Positions 37,425 to 46,959 of a stretch of DNA of 64,000 bases are shown here, one piece after another. The stretch lies in the NCBI GenBank assembly GCA_030835385.1, contig JAURPI010000017.1, positions 124,001 to 188,000 of the forward strand, given 5' to 3'. The notes beneath the pieces are model-generated. The model was not told the DNA's origin. It made no database searches and saw only the letters and a program-made list of their open reading frames with translations. Source of the stretch: Alphaproteobacteria bacterium. Lineage in GTDB: Bacteria > Pseudomonadota > Alphaproteobacteria > Rhodospirillales > Rhodospirillaceae. A program made the translations under genes and the position numbers. The first letter of the stretch is position 1, and each line of letters opens with the position of its first letter.

Positions 37425-38153
37425 TTGATGCCAAACGTCTTACTAACAGGCGCGGGTGGATACATCGGTTTTGCTCTTACAAAAAAGTTCTATGCCGAGG
37501 GCTGGCGCGTTTTCGCCACATGCCTCCCACAAGACCGCACACCCGAATTGGAAACGGCAGCCTCGAACTCTGAAGGCGACATTCAGATCTTTGAAATGGA
37601 TGTCACTGACCCTGATAACATTGCCGCTGTGGCAAACTCACTGAGGGACCAGAGCATCGGTGTTTTGTTAAATGTTGCGGGACTAACAGTACATGGTGAT
37701 ATCAAGTTTGGCGAAACCGATTACGCCATGTGGGACAAGCACTTCGCCATTAACACGGTAGGGCCTATGCGAGTATGTGAGGCGTTCGCAGCACACGTAC
37801 TCAAGAGTGACCGCAAAATTATGATGACTATTTCAAGCAGGATTGGTGCAAATCCGAAATATGGGTTTGTGGGTTACCGGGCAACTAAATCAGCAGTTAG
37901 CCAAGTTATGTTCCAGGTCCACCTCGCCCTAAGAGAGCAGGGCGTCATAGCATGCGCCTGTCATCCGGGCTGGGTCAGCACCCCTAACAATGGGAACAAA
38001 GGGGCCCTAACCCCTGATCAAATCGCGGCCATGCTTTTTGACCTCGTTGATGGACTGCAGCCCGAAGACGGAGGCAAGTTCTTTGATCCGGACGGCACGA
38101 CCCTTCAAATCGTAACCCAACAGTTTGATCAGAAGCCTTACGGAATGACCTGA
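37425..38153 (+). CDS. SDR family NAD(P)-dependent oxidoreductase
   Basis: Classical short-chain dehydrogenase of 242 residues. Cofactor motif TGAGGYIGFALTKKF at the N-terminus, MDVTDPDN for adenine-ring contact, NVAGLTV for the structural motif, serine in TISSRIG and the YRATK catalytic pair. It starts 27 bases after the secreted protein and runs in the same direction as the radical SAM group. Substrate unknown. Confidence 0.88.
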   Translation: MMPNVLLTGAGGYIGFALTKKFYAEGWRVFATCLPQDRTPELETAASNSEGDIQIFEMDVTDPDNIAAVANSLRDQSIGVLLNVAGLTVHGDIKFGETDYAMWDKHFAINTVGPMRVCEAFAAHVLKSDRKIMMTISSRIGANPKYGFVGYRATKSAVSQVMFQVHLALREQGVIACACHPGWVSTPNNGNKGALTPDQIAAMLFDLVDGLQPEDGGKFFDPDGTTLQIVTQQFDQKPYGMT

Positions 38154-38176
38154 CGCCGATGTCCACGGTCAGTCGC

Positions 38177-38536
38177 CTATGATTTGACCCACGCGACCGC
38201 ATCGCTCTGACGACCATCGACGAAAAACTCGTAGGACCCCTCAGGTAAGGAGTCACGCAGCATGAGGGCCAATCCTGCCCATGACGGACCACCGACCACT
38301 GCCGCTTTTTCACATCGATCACGGTTGCCTGCAAGAATGGCGCCACTGTCCCATTGGCTGGATTCGTCGAGCCCCTCTAGGGCTGATAGATCAGCTTAAA
38401 ACCGGAAGGTCTCATGGGACTTGAGAACGGCGGTCATCTCCACTTCAAAGACATCGCGGTAGTCAGTCTCGCCGAGCGTACCTGACGCCTCAAAACACAC
38501 TAGATTGCCGCCGCTATTATCTAAGAGCTTCAACAT
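38177..38536 (-). pseudogene. SpoIIAA/STAS-like gene with one in-frame stop codon
   Basis: A continuous 120-codon reading frame except for one TAA at codon 47 (38396-38398). Before it: MLKLLDNSGGNLVCFEASGT then a TDYRDVFE helix and HETFRF. After it, in the same frame: ADLSALEGLDESSQWD, then KAAVVGGPSWAGLAL and YEFFVDGRQSDAVAWVKS. The whole is the SpoIIAA-like/STAS layout (fold of PF11964-type proteins). The start overlaps the stop of the nitrilase-like gene by seven bases, as in a coupled operon. Either a recent nonsense mutation or a sequencing error; readthrough is possible but unsupported. Confidence 0.7.
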
Positions 38537-39285
38537 ATAGCCTCTCCAAGATCTTCATCAAGAAAAGCGCCTAGGTTCTGCTTAGGTAGCTGAGTTGGAC
38601 GCAAAGACGCAACGTTTAGCAAGGCCGTCACACCCTGGGCTCGACCAGCCGACGCACGAGTCATAACGCGACCTCCTGGCCCATAAATAATTGGTCCGGC
38701 GATGAGTTCTCCATTCGTCGAAGACAACCCGATAACGTAAACGTTGTTTCGTGGAACATCTGTTACCGCTCGGGAGACCAGCATATCTACCTCTAATTCA
38801 TCTCCCACCAACTGCGTTATGTCATTAGCTTCTAATGAATGCATCGCAATCTTACCAATCTCCGCCGAGAAAACATGCAAACCCGAAACAATTTTGGGTA
38901 CTTCAAGACGATTGTCAGGGCCAAGTAAAACGTTCTCATGACCAGCCAGGGCAACATAACAAGAATTTCGCTCAGCCCAGTGCTGAGCCAACTCTATTTC
39001 GCGATTTCCGATCTCGTCTTCTCCGGCACGCACAACGACTAAATCAGCTGGCCCAACACCCGAAGACACCCAGCCTAATGCTCCAGAAACAGTTAGGGAT
39101 GGGGACGAAGACGAGCCAATGGCGTCAACGGCCACGACGCGTATAAACGGGGCCTTAGGGCTAACCTGCCGCCCCATATCACGCGCAACAGTTGGCGATA
39201 TTTGCGAGCCAACAACGGACCCAGCAGCCATCGCCAGGGCAGAACGTCGAGAAACACCCCTAATCAGCGCCGTCGTTACAGACAT
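38530..39285 (-). CDS. Nitrilase-like protein with Tat leader, probably lacking the catalytic Cys
   Basis: Protein of 251 residues with a twin-arginine-type leader (VSRRSALAMAAGSVVGS). The middle, LHVFSAEIGKIAMHSLEANDITQLV, corresponds to the nitrilase strand that normally reads IGxxICYDxxFPE; at the catalytic Cys position I see Met. The end (NVYVIGLSSTNGELIAGPIIYGPGGRVM) matches the nitrilase N-x-x-G...P-G segment. So the fold appears kept and the chemistry probably lost, or the family assignment is wrong. It lies 27 bases downstream of an NCS1 transporter and overlaps the SpoIIAA-like gene. Confidence 0.45.
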   Translation of the reverse strand: MSVTTALIRGVSRRSALAMAAGSVVGSQISPTVARDMGRQVSPKAPFIRVVAVDAIGSSSSPSLTVSGALGWVSSGVGPADLVVVRAGEDEIGNREIELAQHWAERNSCYVALAGHENVLLGPDNRLEVPKIVSGLHVFSAEIGKIAMHSLEANDITQLVGDELEVDMLVSRAVTDVPRNNVYVIGLSSTNGELIAGPIIYGPGGRVMTRASAGRAQGVTALLNVASLRPTQLPKQNLGAFLDEDLGEAIC

Positions 39286-39312
39286 TTTTTTAGACCCTTA
39301 TGCGGCTAAGCG

Positions 39313-40680
39313 TTATTCCGCCGCAGCCTGATCCGCAGCCACACTTGCGTATCCAACTTTTTTGTTCATAGCTGCCGCAACAAAATAGATAACGGCGTAG
39401 GTAACCATTGAAACAAGAAGCCCCAATAGTGAGGGGATGAGTATGTCTGGTAAGTCGAGCACACCGTAAGTTACACCATAAGCAAAAAACGCGCCGATCG
39501 CGTAAGACAATACGGCAGCCCAATTCCAGGTATGGAGCCTTTTCAGATCCGCCGCGTCGTAATGCCTTTTGTGCACAATGTAGTAATCAACGACCAAAGG
39601 ACCAATCAGTGGCGGCACCAGCGCGGCGAGCAAATTGATCCAATCGAGAAAGTATTGATACAGACCGAGCCCAAGAATTGTTCCGAGCGCGCCCCAAATC
39701 ACAACCATCACCCGCTTTGGCCGCTTAAAGACAGCCGAGGTCTGAATGACAGGAAGATACAAATTAGCGTCACCCGTGGTCCACAACGCAAGACTCATAC
39801 CGATCAACCCGATCCCGCCGACGATCATACCCTGCTGGAGCAAATACGTGGTGAAATCAGCCGAGCCCGATACTACACCACCCAACGCGCCGACAATTTG
39901 CAGGAACCATTGAGCAATAATCATAACTATGAAGGGGATTGCGAGAGCGACCCATGCCTTTTTAGCGAAGCGGGTGTACTCGGCCATGACAACTGCGCCT
40001 ACGATCCACGACCCAACAACTAAGTTAACTGCGGTGACGAATGAAATTGGGTTTTGAGCTGCCGTATCTCGAGACATGGCGAGAAAGGCTGACCCACCAC
40101 CTGCCTGGTCGACATTCAAATAGATCGCATAGAGACCAACAAGCACCAGAATGGCGACTGACGGAACACTGACCCGCTCAATACCCTTAACGCCATAGTA
40201 CGTGGTGCCGGTAAACAAAAGGCCGCCAAAAATAGCCACCGCGTAGAAAGTCGGGCTGTCGAAATCTTGCGCCCAGGCAAAACCAAATGCGCCAACCACG
40301 ATCGCCTGCCAACCCGTGGTGAGCAGTGCCAAGAAAATGACCGGCAGGAACACGCCAATTCGACCGTAGACAAACTGGTAAAGTAGGCCGGAGTTACATG
40401 CCGTCTTATACCCGATGTAGGCGACCAAACCCCCAATTGTGAAGTTGATAACGTTGCCAACAAACGAAGCCGCAATCAGATCGGGCCAAAATGCGACCCC
40501 TGCGCCAAGCTGCCCCCCGGTCAATAACCCTGTGATCAGGAAACCCCAACCAAAGGCGAGGGTTAACATTGGAAGCGTATCTTGACGCTGCTCTGGCCTC
40601 ACAGGTGCGAACGGATTATCCGCAGTCTGTGCCTCAGCCGCCTCATCAAGCGCCCACCAGGCTTTCACTTTATCCATCAT
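39313..40680 (-). CDS. NCS1-family nucleobase/cation symporter (CodB-like)
   Basis: Twelve-helix transporter of about 455 residues. NCS1 members import cytosine, purines, hydantoins, allantoin or thiamine precursors. LTLAFGWGFLITGLLTGGQLGAG is helix 1 and the G-rich PWDLI/NFTIGGLVAYIGYKT helix 2; LVVDYYIVHKRHY in the C-terminal part is typical. ATG at 40680 (GGAGGGG just upstream) is preferred over an ORF start at 40737. The nitrilase-like gene is next in the operon, suggesting uptake and hydrolysis of a nitrogen-containing heterocycle. Confidence 0.85.
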   Translation of the reverse strand: MMDKVKAWWALDEAAEAQTADNPFAPVRPEQRQDTLPMLTLAFGWGFLITGLLTGGQLGAGVAFWPDLIAASFVGNVINFTIGGLVAYIGYKTACNSGLLYQFVYGRIGVFLPVIFLALLTTGWQAIVVGAFGFAWAQDFDSPTFYAVAIFGGLLFTGTTYYGVKGIERVSVPSVAILVLVGLYAIYLNVDQAGGGSAFLAMSRDTAAQNPISFVTAVNLVVGSWIVGAVVMAEYTRFAKKAWVALAIPFIVMIIAQWFLQIVGALGGVVSGSADFTTYLLQQGMIVGGIGLIGMSLALWTTGDANLYLPVIQTSAVFKRPKRVMVVIWGALGTILGLGLYQYFLDWINLLAALVPPLIGPLVVDYYIVHKRHYDAADLKRLHTWNWAAVLSYAIGAFFAYGVTYGVLDLPDILIPSLLGLLVSMVTYAVIYFVAAAMNKKVGYASVAADQAAAE

Positions 40681-40753
40681 AGCTTTTCCCCTCCGCCATA
40701 TGGTCATATTAGGAAGCATCTTTGCGTTGGATTGCAATACTTTCGGGGCTTCT

Positions 40754-41503
40754 ATGCGTCACAACAAACAATTATCCCCCAAGCCACTGGAAATGCCGGA
40801 AACAACTGACCGCGGCATGGTCCCGACTTTGAACAATAAGGGCTTCATGTCGATGTCGCTGGACCCGGTATCTGCGGCTTTCACAATGTATGCCGGTCAA
40901 TCGCACGGCCTGAGCCTTGATCTCGGTTGCGCCTACGGTATCGCAACTCTCGCAGCCCTTGATCATGGCGCACGCGTCATCGCGTGCGATATGGACCCTG
41001 GGCATGTGCAAGTCTTATTGTCAAACACGACGGGCAATGCTCAAGAGAGAGTCTCTGGTATAGTCGCTGAAATGCCGCAGGTCGCTTTTAAGCCCAACAG
41101 TTTATCGGCCATTCTGTGCTCTCGCGCACTACATTTTCTGAATGGCGAAGATGTGACCAAGTCAGTTAAGTCGATGGCCGATTGGTTGGCTTCAGGCGGA
41201 AAATTGTTCTTGATCACAGACACACCCTACACCGGGTTTTGGGCGCGCGGGGCCGCAGCGTATGAGGAACGAAAAGCAGCGGGAGAAGCTTGGCCCGGAT
41301 TTATTCCTGATGTGACAATCTATTTACCAGAACAAGCCCAATACAAACCTCAACTGCGGCACTTGAACCCGATGGACCCGGACATACTTTCGCGTGTGTG
41401 CCGCGAATCAGGCCTGATCGTTGAACATGCCAGTTTCTCGGGACGCCCAGACCAGCCCAACGCCAAAACACACGCTGGCGTGATAGCCAGTAAAATCAGT
41501 TAG
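40754..41503 (+). CDS. Class I SAM-dependent methyltransferase
   Basis: Methyltransferase of about 249 residues. The Rossmann SAM motif is LDLGCAYGIATLAAL, the acidic residue after strand 2 is VIACDMDP, and ILCSRALHFLNGEDV is motif IV-V. ATG at 40754 has GGGG seven bases upstream; 40793 is an alternative. It faces away from the NCS1 gene and precedes the cupin and second methyltransferase. The acceptor is unknown. Confidence 0.82.
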   Translation: MRHNKQLSPKPLEMPETTDRGMVPTLNNKGFMSMSLDPVSAAFTMYAGQSHGLSLDLGCAYGIATLAALDHGARVIACDMDPGHVQVLLSNTTGNAQERVSGIVAEMPQVAFKPNSLSAILCSRALHFLNGEDVTKSVKSMADWLASGGKLFLITDTPYTGFWARGAAAYEERKAAGEAWPGFIPDVTIYLPEQAQYKPQLRHLNPMDPDILSRVCRESGLIVEHASFSGRPDQPNAKTHAGVIASKIS

Positions 41504-41595
41504 TATAGGACGCGGAACATTGGACGCACTAAAGTGACTCGGTAAAATTAGATCGGGTAGCGTCTTTACGAGCCAAAGAATGCCAAGGAGTGTCA

Positions 41596-42438
41596 ATGCC
41601 TAGACCTCATATAGAATTCATCCATGCGCAAGACCTTGAGTGGCAAACCAACGTGCTACCGGGACCATTCGCCGATGTCGAATGCAAGGTGCTGAGCTTG
41701 GATGAAGAAAGCGGCGCCTGCTCTACAATTCTCCGCTACCCGAAGGGTTGGTCACAAACCGATACCCAGCACCTCGTCGGTGACCACGAATTTTTAGTAC
41801 TGGACGGATCAATGGATATTAATGGGCAGACGTACCCGTTCGATAGCTATGGCTACCTTCCAGCAGGCCAAACCCATGAAAACTGGACAACCAACGAAGG
41901 CATGGTGGCACTGACATTCTTTTCTGCCACACCAAATGCAATCCACGGCCCAGGCAACCCAACCGACCAAGCCATTCCGTATCTCAATCTTCATGATATG
42001 AAATGGGTGACCGTAGACGTCGACCCAGATCTCGATTTTCTCCGCATCGCTCACAAGATACTTCGCGACGATGATGAAAAGGGCGAAAAAACGATGATCC
42101 TAAATTGCGGGGCTCAAAGTCATCCAGACGGTTGGAAAGAAGCTGCACTTGCCCACCCATGCGTGGAGGAAATGTTTCTTATGTCAGGAGACATCGCAGG
42201 TGAACGCGGCGTCATGCACGCGGGGTCGTATTTCTGGCGGCCGCCTGGCATTTGGCACGGACCTTTTGGATCGCGAAACGGCAATGTTTGCCTCATCCGA
42301 TTTATGGAGGGCAAGCATGTCAATCATTGGGGCGAGAAAAAACTGCCTTTCAGCCTGACACCCGAACACAAGCCGGATTTACCGGACACACTTACTCAAT
42401 TTAAGAGCAAGCCCTTCTCAGCGCCGACGCCTTATTGA
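41596..42438 (+). CDS. Cupin-domain protein (bicupin, DUF4437-like)
   Basis: Protein of 280 residues with two cupin-like halves. The first has HEFLVLDGSMDINGQTYPFDSYGYLPAGQTHENW; the second has CVEEMFLMSGDIAGERGVMHAGSYFWRPPGIWHGPFGS. The recurrent G-x-Y/F-x-P-P/A-G-x-x-H is the metal-binding cupin signature, and the plan resembles DUF4437 proteins. AGGAG lies five bases before the ATG. Eleven bases separate it from the methyltransferase downstream. It may be a dioxygenase, isomerase or sugar-binding protein. Confidence 0.75.
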   Translation: MPRPHIEFIHAQDLEWQTNVLPGPFADVECKVLSLDEESGACSTILRYPKGWSQTDTQHLVGDHEFLVLDGSMDINGQTYPFDSYGYLPAGQTHENWTTNEGMVALTFFSATPNAIHGPGNPTDQAIPYLNLHDMKWVTVDVDPDLDFLRIAHKILRDDDEKGEKTMILNCGAQSHPDGWKEAALAHPCVEEMFLMSGDIAGERGVMHAGSYFWRPPGIWHGPFGSRNGNVCLIRFMEGKHVNHWGEKKLPFSLTPEHKPDLPDTLTQFKSKPFSAPTPY

Positions 42439-42449
42439 ACGGGAACATA

Positions 42450-43598
42450 ATGCTGCCCCTTCCTCAATATGACTTTCTGCCCACAGGTACGCATGACGAA
42501 GAGGCTCGTGAGAATTTTTGCCGTGGCCTGGCTGTAAAGTTAGCGGCGGACATTCGTCCATCACTAAAAACGCTCTTTGAAACTGAGGTAAAGCCAGCAT
42601 TTGAAGCCGAGCACGGACGCGAGCCAAATTTTCGAGAAATCGCCAAGGCGATGCGCAGACAAACCAAGGCAAAGATCTGGTACCGACTTAGAACCGACAA
42701 TCAAGACCGCATGTATTCTGTGACGGGTGACATGATTTCCCGTCAGGCCAAGACGCTGACGGATCGCGCCCTTTCGGTATTTGGCACGACAGGGTCTCTA
42801 ACGCTAGATCCGACACTTGAGATGCCGCGCTACCTCACCGAAGTTGATATTCATCGCAAGCCTGGCGGCTATCACCATGAAGATTTTGAGAATGATATTT
42901 CCCCCGGCGCACAATACGACCGCACGATTGCAGTACACAATATGGGAAGCCAAGGCATCAATAATGATGATCCTGCGCATAGCATTGCGAATTGGATTCA
43001 CGCCACTTATCCGCAATTAGAGCCTACACAAATCCTCGATATGGGCTGCACTATTGGCAACAACACCCTTCCCTATAAATCCGTCTTCCCCGATGCCACC
43101 GTGTATGGCGTGGATGTAAGCGCACCCTGCCTTCGTTACGCCCACGCGCGCGCGTGCGCCTTAGGGACAGACGTTCACTTTCAACAAGCCAATGCGCAGC
43201 AAACGGGTTTCGCCGACAATACGTTCGACATAATCGTATCGCGCATTTTACTTCATGAGACGTCGGCGAGCGCCCTGCCCCAAGTTATTCAAGAATGCTA
43301 TCGGCTACTGAAGCCGGGCGGCCTGATGCTCCATTGTGACGCACCTCAGTTTGACGCTTTAACCCCTTATCAAGCGTCTCTGAGGGATTGGGACGCAACC
43401 TGCAACAACGAACCCTTTATGATGACGGTCTACGACATGTCATTGAAGGACCTGTATTCAAACAATGGGTTCAGCCCGGAAACTTATATCCAGACGTTCG
43501 TGCCAGGACGTTACATTGCTGAGAAAAAAATAGATCCCAACGCGACACCGGGATTCAGTGAATCTTACTTCGTTACCGGCGCACTCAAATCAGCTTAA
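42450..43598 (+). CDS. SAM-dependent methyltransferase with N-terminal helical domain
   Basis: Protein of about 382 residues. The first 150 residues are helical ([29 protein letters not shown], ILRxYHRETDI-like stretches); the SAM-binding fold follows: [46 protein letters not shown] and HRLLKPGG-type segment [15 protein letters not shown]. The gene at 47319-48413 has the same two-domain plan and shares GVDxSAPCLxxAHxRA and LKPGGL, so the two are paralogues. Cupin gene ends 11 bases upstream. Acceptor unknown. Confidence 0.8.
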   Translation: MLPLPQYDFLPTGTHDEEARENFCRGLAVKLAADIRPSLKTLFETEVKPAFEAEHGREPNFREIAKAMRRQTKAKIWYRLRTDNQDRMYSVTGDMISRQAKTLTDRALSVFGTTGSLTLDPTLEMPRYLTEVDIHRKPGGYHHEDFENDISPGAQYDRTIAVHNMGSQGINNDDPAHSIANWIHATYPQLEPTQILDMGCTIGNNTLPYKSVFPDATVYGVDVSAPCLRYAHARACALGTDVHFQQANAQQTGFADNTFDIIVSRILLHETSASALPQVIQECYRLLKPGGLMLHCDAPQFDALTPYQASLRDWDATCNNEPFMMTVYDMSLKDLYSNNGFSPETYIQTFVPGRYIAEKKIDPNATPGFSESYFVTGALKSA

Positions 43599-43610
43599 TC
43601 GACTGCCAAT

Positions 43611-43909
43611 CTATTCTGCGTACTGCTTTTCGGCATGCACCATTGGCACATAGGCCGTAAACACTGTGAGGCCCGATTGTGATCGAACGTCAACGGCACC
43701 CCCCACTCTCTCACCATACCAGCAACAACAGACAATCCAAGACCTGTTCCAACGCCACGTGGCTTGGTCGTGAAGAATGGATCAAAAACTTTGGTCAGAT
43801 TCTGATCCGCCACCCCAACGCCGTTATCTGTAACGGAGAAATATCCATAACGGCCCGGCAAATTAGCCCAGCGATTAGCGTCGCAATAGCAAAAAATCCC
43901 ACAAACCAA
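43611..43909 (-). pseudogene. Histidine kinase remnant, truncated and frameshifted
   Basis: A minus-strand frame contains [44 protein letters not shown], the N-terminal G1 box to G2 box of a HATPase_c domain. Upstream of it there is no kinase dimerisation domain, only unrelated or frame-broken sequence. Just after GMVREWG the frame shifts: the other frame reads [23 protein letters not shown] and stops at 43611, the proper end of a kinase. So both a 5' truncation and a frameshift are present. It converges on the methyltransferase at 42450-43598. Confidence 0.65.
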
Positions 43910-44138
43910 AGTTTAATTTGCGCGCTACTTATCGCTTGCAAGCCCATTACAATTCCCCAAACGACGAAAACAGTTCGACCTTGGCTGCCAAAGAGTCTTC
44001 TGCCCGCAGCGTGAATAATAGAGACTTTGTCGGATTCTTCTCACCACCTCAACCCGGCGTGGGGTTTTTGATGTTCCACAGCAGGGGTATGGTCCACGAA
44101 TAGTTTTATCAGCCACAGAATACTCAAGGATTTACCCC

Positions 44139-45506
44139 ATGGCAGAGCAACAGGCCGCCAAGCCCGTCACGGACCCACCTTATCCGAACGCAAAATACTC
44201 ATGGTATGTGGTGGTCGTACTGATGTTGGCCTACGTCTTCGCCTTTCTGGACCGCCAAATACTTGCCCTTTTGGTCGAACCCATCAAACAGGACATAGGC
44301 GTCACTGACTTCCAAATGAGTCTGTTGCTCGGACCAGCTTTCGCCTTCTTTTATGTAACGCTCGGCATTCCAGTTGGCTGGCTTGCCGACCGGAGAAGCC
44401 GCAGAACCATAATCGGTGTTGGCGTTGCCGTGTGGAGCATTATGACGGCGGCCTGCGGGTTAGCCAAAACCTTCACCCATCTCCTAATAGCGCGCGTCGG
44501 CGTCGGTGTTGGTGAAGCCACGCTACAGCCTTGTGCCGCTTCCGTTATTAGCGACTACTTTCCGCGAGAGAAACGAGGCAGGGCTATCAGTGTCTATTCT
44601 ATGGGACTGGGTATTGGCGCGGGACTAGCCCTTGTCCTTGGCGGGCAAGTTATTGCTGCGGTTTCGGACGGCCCCACCATTTCACTCCCGCTCATTGGCA
44701 AGATTTACGGCTGGCAGATTGTGTTCCTAGTTGTTGGGTTGCCGGGACTATTAGTCGCCGCACTGATGTTTACAGTCAAAGAGCCGCATCGGCGGGATCA
44801 ACTTATTGTTGATGGACAAGAGGCAGAGCAGGTCCCTATCCGCGACGTCGTGCGATTTCTGGTCACAAACTGGCGGACCTATGGCAGTCACTTTCTTGGC
44901 TTATCGATTATGGGAATCATCGGTAATGCCTATTTGGCTTGGATACCAACAGTCTTCATTCGCACCTGGGGCTGGGGCATAGCCGAAATCAGTTTGTATT
45001 ACGGCCTGGTGATCAGCGTCGGCGGAATCATCGGCGTCAATCTCGGCGGCTGGATGGGCGACATAATGTACAAACGCGGCATTAAAGATGGCCACATGCG
45101 CGCAGTCCTCATCGGCACAACAATGCTGGTAATCGCAGCCATTCTCGTGCCCTTGATGCCAAACCCTTGGTGGGGCTTGGCCCTCCTTGTGCCCCATGCC
45201 ATTGGCTCAGGCATCCCAACAGCCTGTGGACCAACAGCACTGATGATGATCACCCCAAATCAAATGCGCGGCCAAATCTCTGCGGTGTATTGGTTTGTCC
45301 TCAGCATACTTGGCTTGATGATCGGACCGACGGCGGTCGCATTAGCGTCAGAAATTTTCTTTGAGGGGCCAGCAGATATTCGCTACGGCTTGTCACTGGT
45401 GTCAGCCGTGACCGGTTCGTTTCTCTGGATTCTCGTCTTCAACCTAAAACCGTACCGTGCAAGCGTCATGGAAGCGGAGAGCTGGAGCAAAGCCACCCAA
45501 TCTTGA
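44139..45506 (+). CDS. MFS transporter, tandem copy 1
   Basis: Major facilitator of 455 residues, twelve helices, resembling the spinster-like/ACS branch. The DRQILALLVEPIKQDIGVTDFQMSLLLGPAF helix 1 segment and GWLADRRSRRTI (motif A) are visible, with VGEATLQPCAASVISDYFPREKRGRA after helix 4-5. Copy 2 at 45586 aligns along its length (same TDxQ, GWLADR, VGxGEA, DYFP). Charged N-terminus AEQQAAKPVTDPPYPNAKYSWY. It may export or import the product of the methyltransferase/cupin genes. Confidence 0.88.
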   Translation: MAEQQAAKPVTDPPYPNAKYSWYVVVVLMLAYVFAFLDRQILALLVEPIKQDIGVTDFQMSLLLGPAFAFFYVTLGIPVGWLADRRSRRTIIGVGVAVWSIMTAACGLAKTFTHLLIARVGVGVGEATLQPCAASVISDYFPREKRGRAISVYSMGLGIGAGLALVLGGQVIAAVSDGPTISLPLIGKIYGWQIVFLVVGLPGLLVAALMFTVKEPHRRDQLIVDGQEAEQVPIRDVVRFLVTNWRTYGSHFLGLSIMGIIGNAYLAWIPTVFIRTWGWGIAEISLYYGLVISVGGIIGVNLGGWMGDIMYKRGIKDGHMRAVLIGTTMLVIAAILVPLMPNPWWGLALLVPHAIGSGIPTACGPTALMMITPNQMRGQISAVYWFVLSILGLMIGPTAVALASEIFFEGPADIRYGLSLVSAVTGSFLWILVFNLKPYRASVMEAESWSKATQS

Positions 45507-45585
45507 ATACGCACCTTGTCACGCACTGGGAATCAGGAAACACTGCTTCCCATAGATTCATGAGGCCTGAGAAGGACAGTCGAGC

Positions 45586-46953
45586 ATGAGCGACTTGGCA
45601 GATTCGGCACCGCCAGCAGAACCGGCTTACCCAAACTCCAAGTACGCCTGGTACGTCACCTCCCTACTCCTCGTTGCCTACATCCTGTCTTTCATTGACC
45701 GACAGATCATGAGTCTGCTGATCGAGCCGATTAAAGCTGACCTCAAACTAACCGATGGACAAATCGGACTTATCCTCGGGCCGGCCTTCGCAATTTTTTA
45801 TGTCACGTTGGGCATTCCCATAGGATGGCTTGCGGATCGAAAGAGCCGCCGCTCAATAATCGGCGCGGGCATTACGGTTTGGTGCCTAATGACCGCGGCC
45901 TGCGGTTTGGCGCGCAATTTCCCACAACTATTTCTGGCTCGTATCGGAGTTGGCGCGGGTGAAGCCGTCCTAACTCCCAGCGCCCTGTCTCTCATCAGTG
46001 ATTATTTTCCTCAAAAGAAACGCGCCCGAGCTGTGAGCTTATACATGTCGGGAATTTCACTCGGGCAGGGCTTGGCGAATCTTGTTGGGGGACCACTGAT
46101 CGCTGTGCTTCTCGCCATGCCCCCGCTCGTATTCCCGGTCGTCGGTGAACTGCAAGCATGGCAAACCGCTTTTATGGTTGTTGGTCTGCCTGGGCTATTT
46201 GTCGCCCTGCTAATGCTGACGGTTAAAGAGCCTTTGCGCCGAGGCCTTGTCCAAATTCAAGGCACCAGCAGTACTAAAAAGGGCGAGCTCTCCTTCAAAG
46301 ACAGCATGGGATTCTTGGGGAAACGGTGGCGGGCGTATGGCAGTCTGTTCTTTGGCATGTCCGTGGTCACTTTGGTTGGCTATACCGGCTTCTGGAATGC
46401 CCCCCTATTTCAACGCACATGGGGGTGGGACATCGGCACGATTGGTGTCGCCCTCGGAACTGCCGGACTAATATTTGGTCCCATCGGCGCCAACAGTGGC
46501 GGCTGGCTGGCCGATAAACTGACAAAAATGGGTGGCAAGGACGGCCCAATGCGGGCGATGTACTATGGCGTAGTCATTACAGTCATTACCAATATCGCTT
46601 ACCCACTTATGCCCACAGGAACCTGGGCAATGGTTGTTTACGTACCCTCTATTATTGGCGGCGCCATGGCATCGGCATGTGGAGCGGCTGCCGTCGTGCA
46701 CATCGCTCCTAACCAAGTTCGCGCGCAGGCGACGGCGATTTACTGGCTCATTATCAATGTCGTCGGATTGATGCTGGGGCCCACATCTGTTGGATTTTTA
46801 ACGGACCTCATGGGCGACCCCGCCATGCTTCGATACGCGATGGCTGTGATCCCGCTGGTTGTCGGCATCCCAGCGATCTTGCTCATCATGTGGGGCCTCA
46901 AACACTACGCAGGCGCTGCCGACGAAGCGCAAGAATGGGCAGAAAAAGCGTAA
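45586..46953 (+). CDS. MFS transporter, tandem copy 2
   Basis: Paralogue of the preceding gene, also 455 residues, starting 79 bases downstream. DRQIMSLLIEPIKADLKLTDGQIGLILGPAF and GWLADRKSRRSIIGAG mirror copy 1; GAGEAVLTPSALSLISDYFPQKKRARA matches after helix 4. Differences are greater in the C-terminal half. Tandem duplication followed by divergence suggests the two handle related substrates. Confidence 0.88.
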   Translation: MSDLADSAPPAEPAYPNSKYAWYVTSLLLVAYILSFIDRQIMSLLIEPIKADLKLTDGQIGLILGPAFAIFYVTLGIPIGWLADRKSRRSIIGAGITVWCLMTAACGLARNFPQLFLARIGVGAGEAVLTPSALSLISDYFPQKKRARAVSLYMSGISLGQGLANLVGGPLIAVLLAMPPLVFPVVGELQAWQTAFMVVGLPGLFVALLMLTVKEPLRRGLVQIQGTSSTKKGELSFKDSMGFLGKRWRAYGSLFFGMSVVTLVGYTGFWNAPLFQRTWGWDIGTIGVALGTAGLIFGPIGANSGGWLADKLTKMGGKDGPMRAMYYGVVITVITNIAYPLMPTGTWAMVVYVPSIIGGAMASACGAAAVVHIAPNQVRAQATAIYWLIINVVGLMLGPTSVGFLTDLMGDPAMLRYAMAVIPLVVGIPAILLIMWGLKHYAGAADEAQEWAEKA

Positions 46954-46959
46954 ACAGGC

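Noticed and set aside
39532-40023. Plus-strand frame of 163 codons
   Set aside because: Antisense to the NCS1 transporter, whose hydrophobic helices explain the sequence; polar, no domain.
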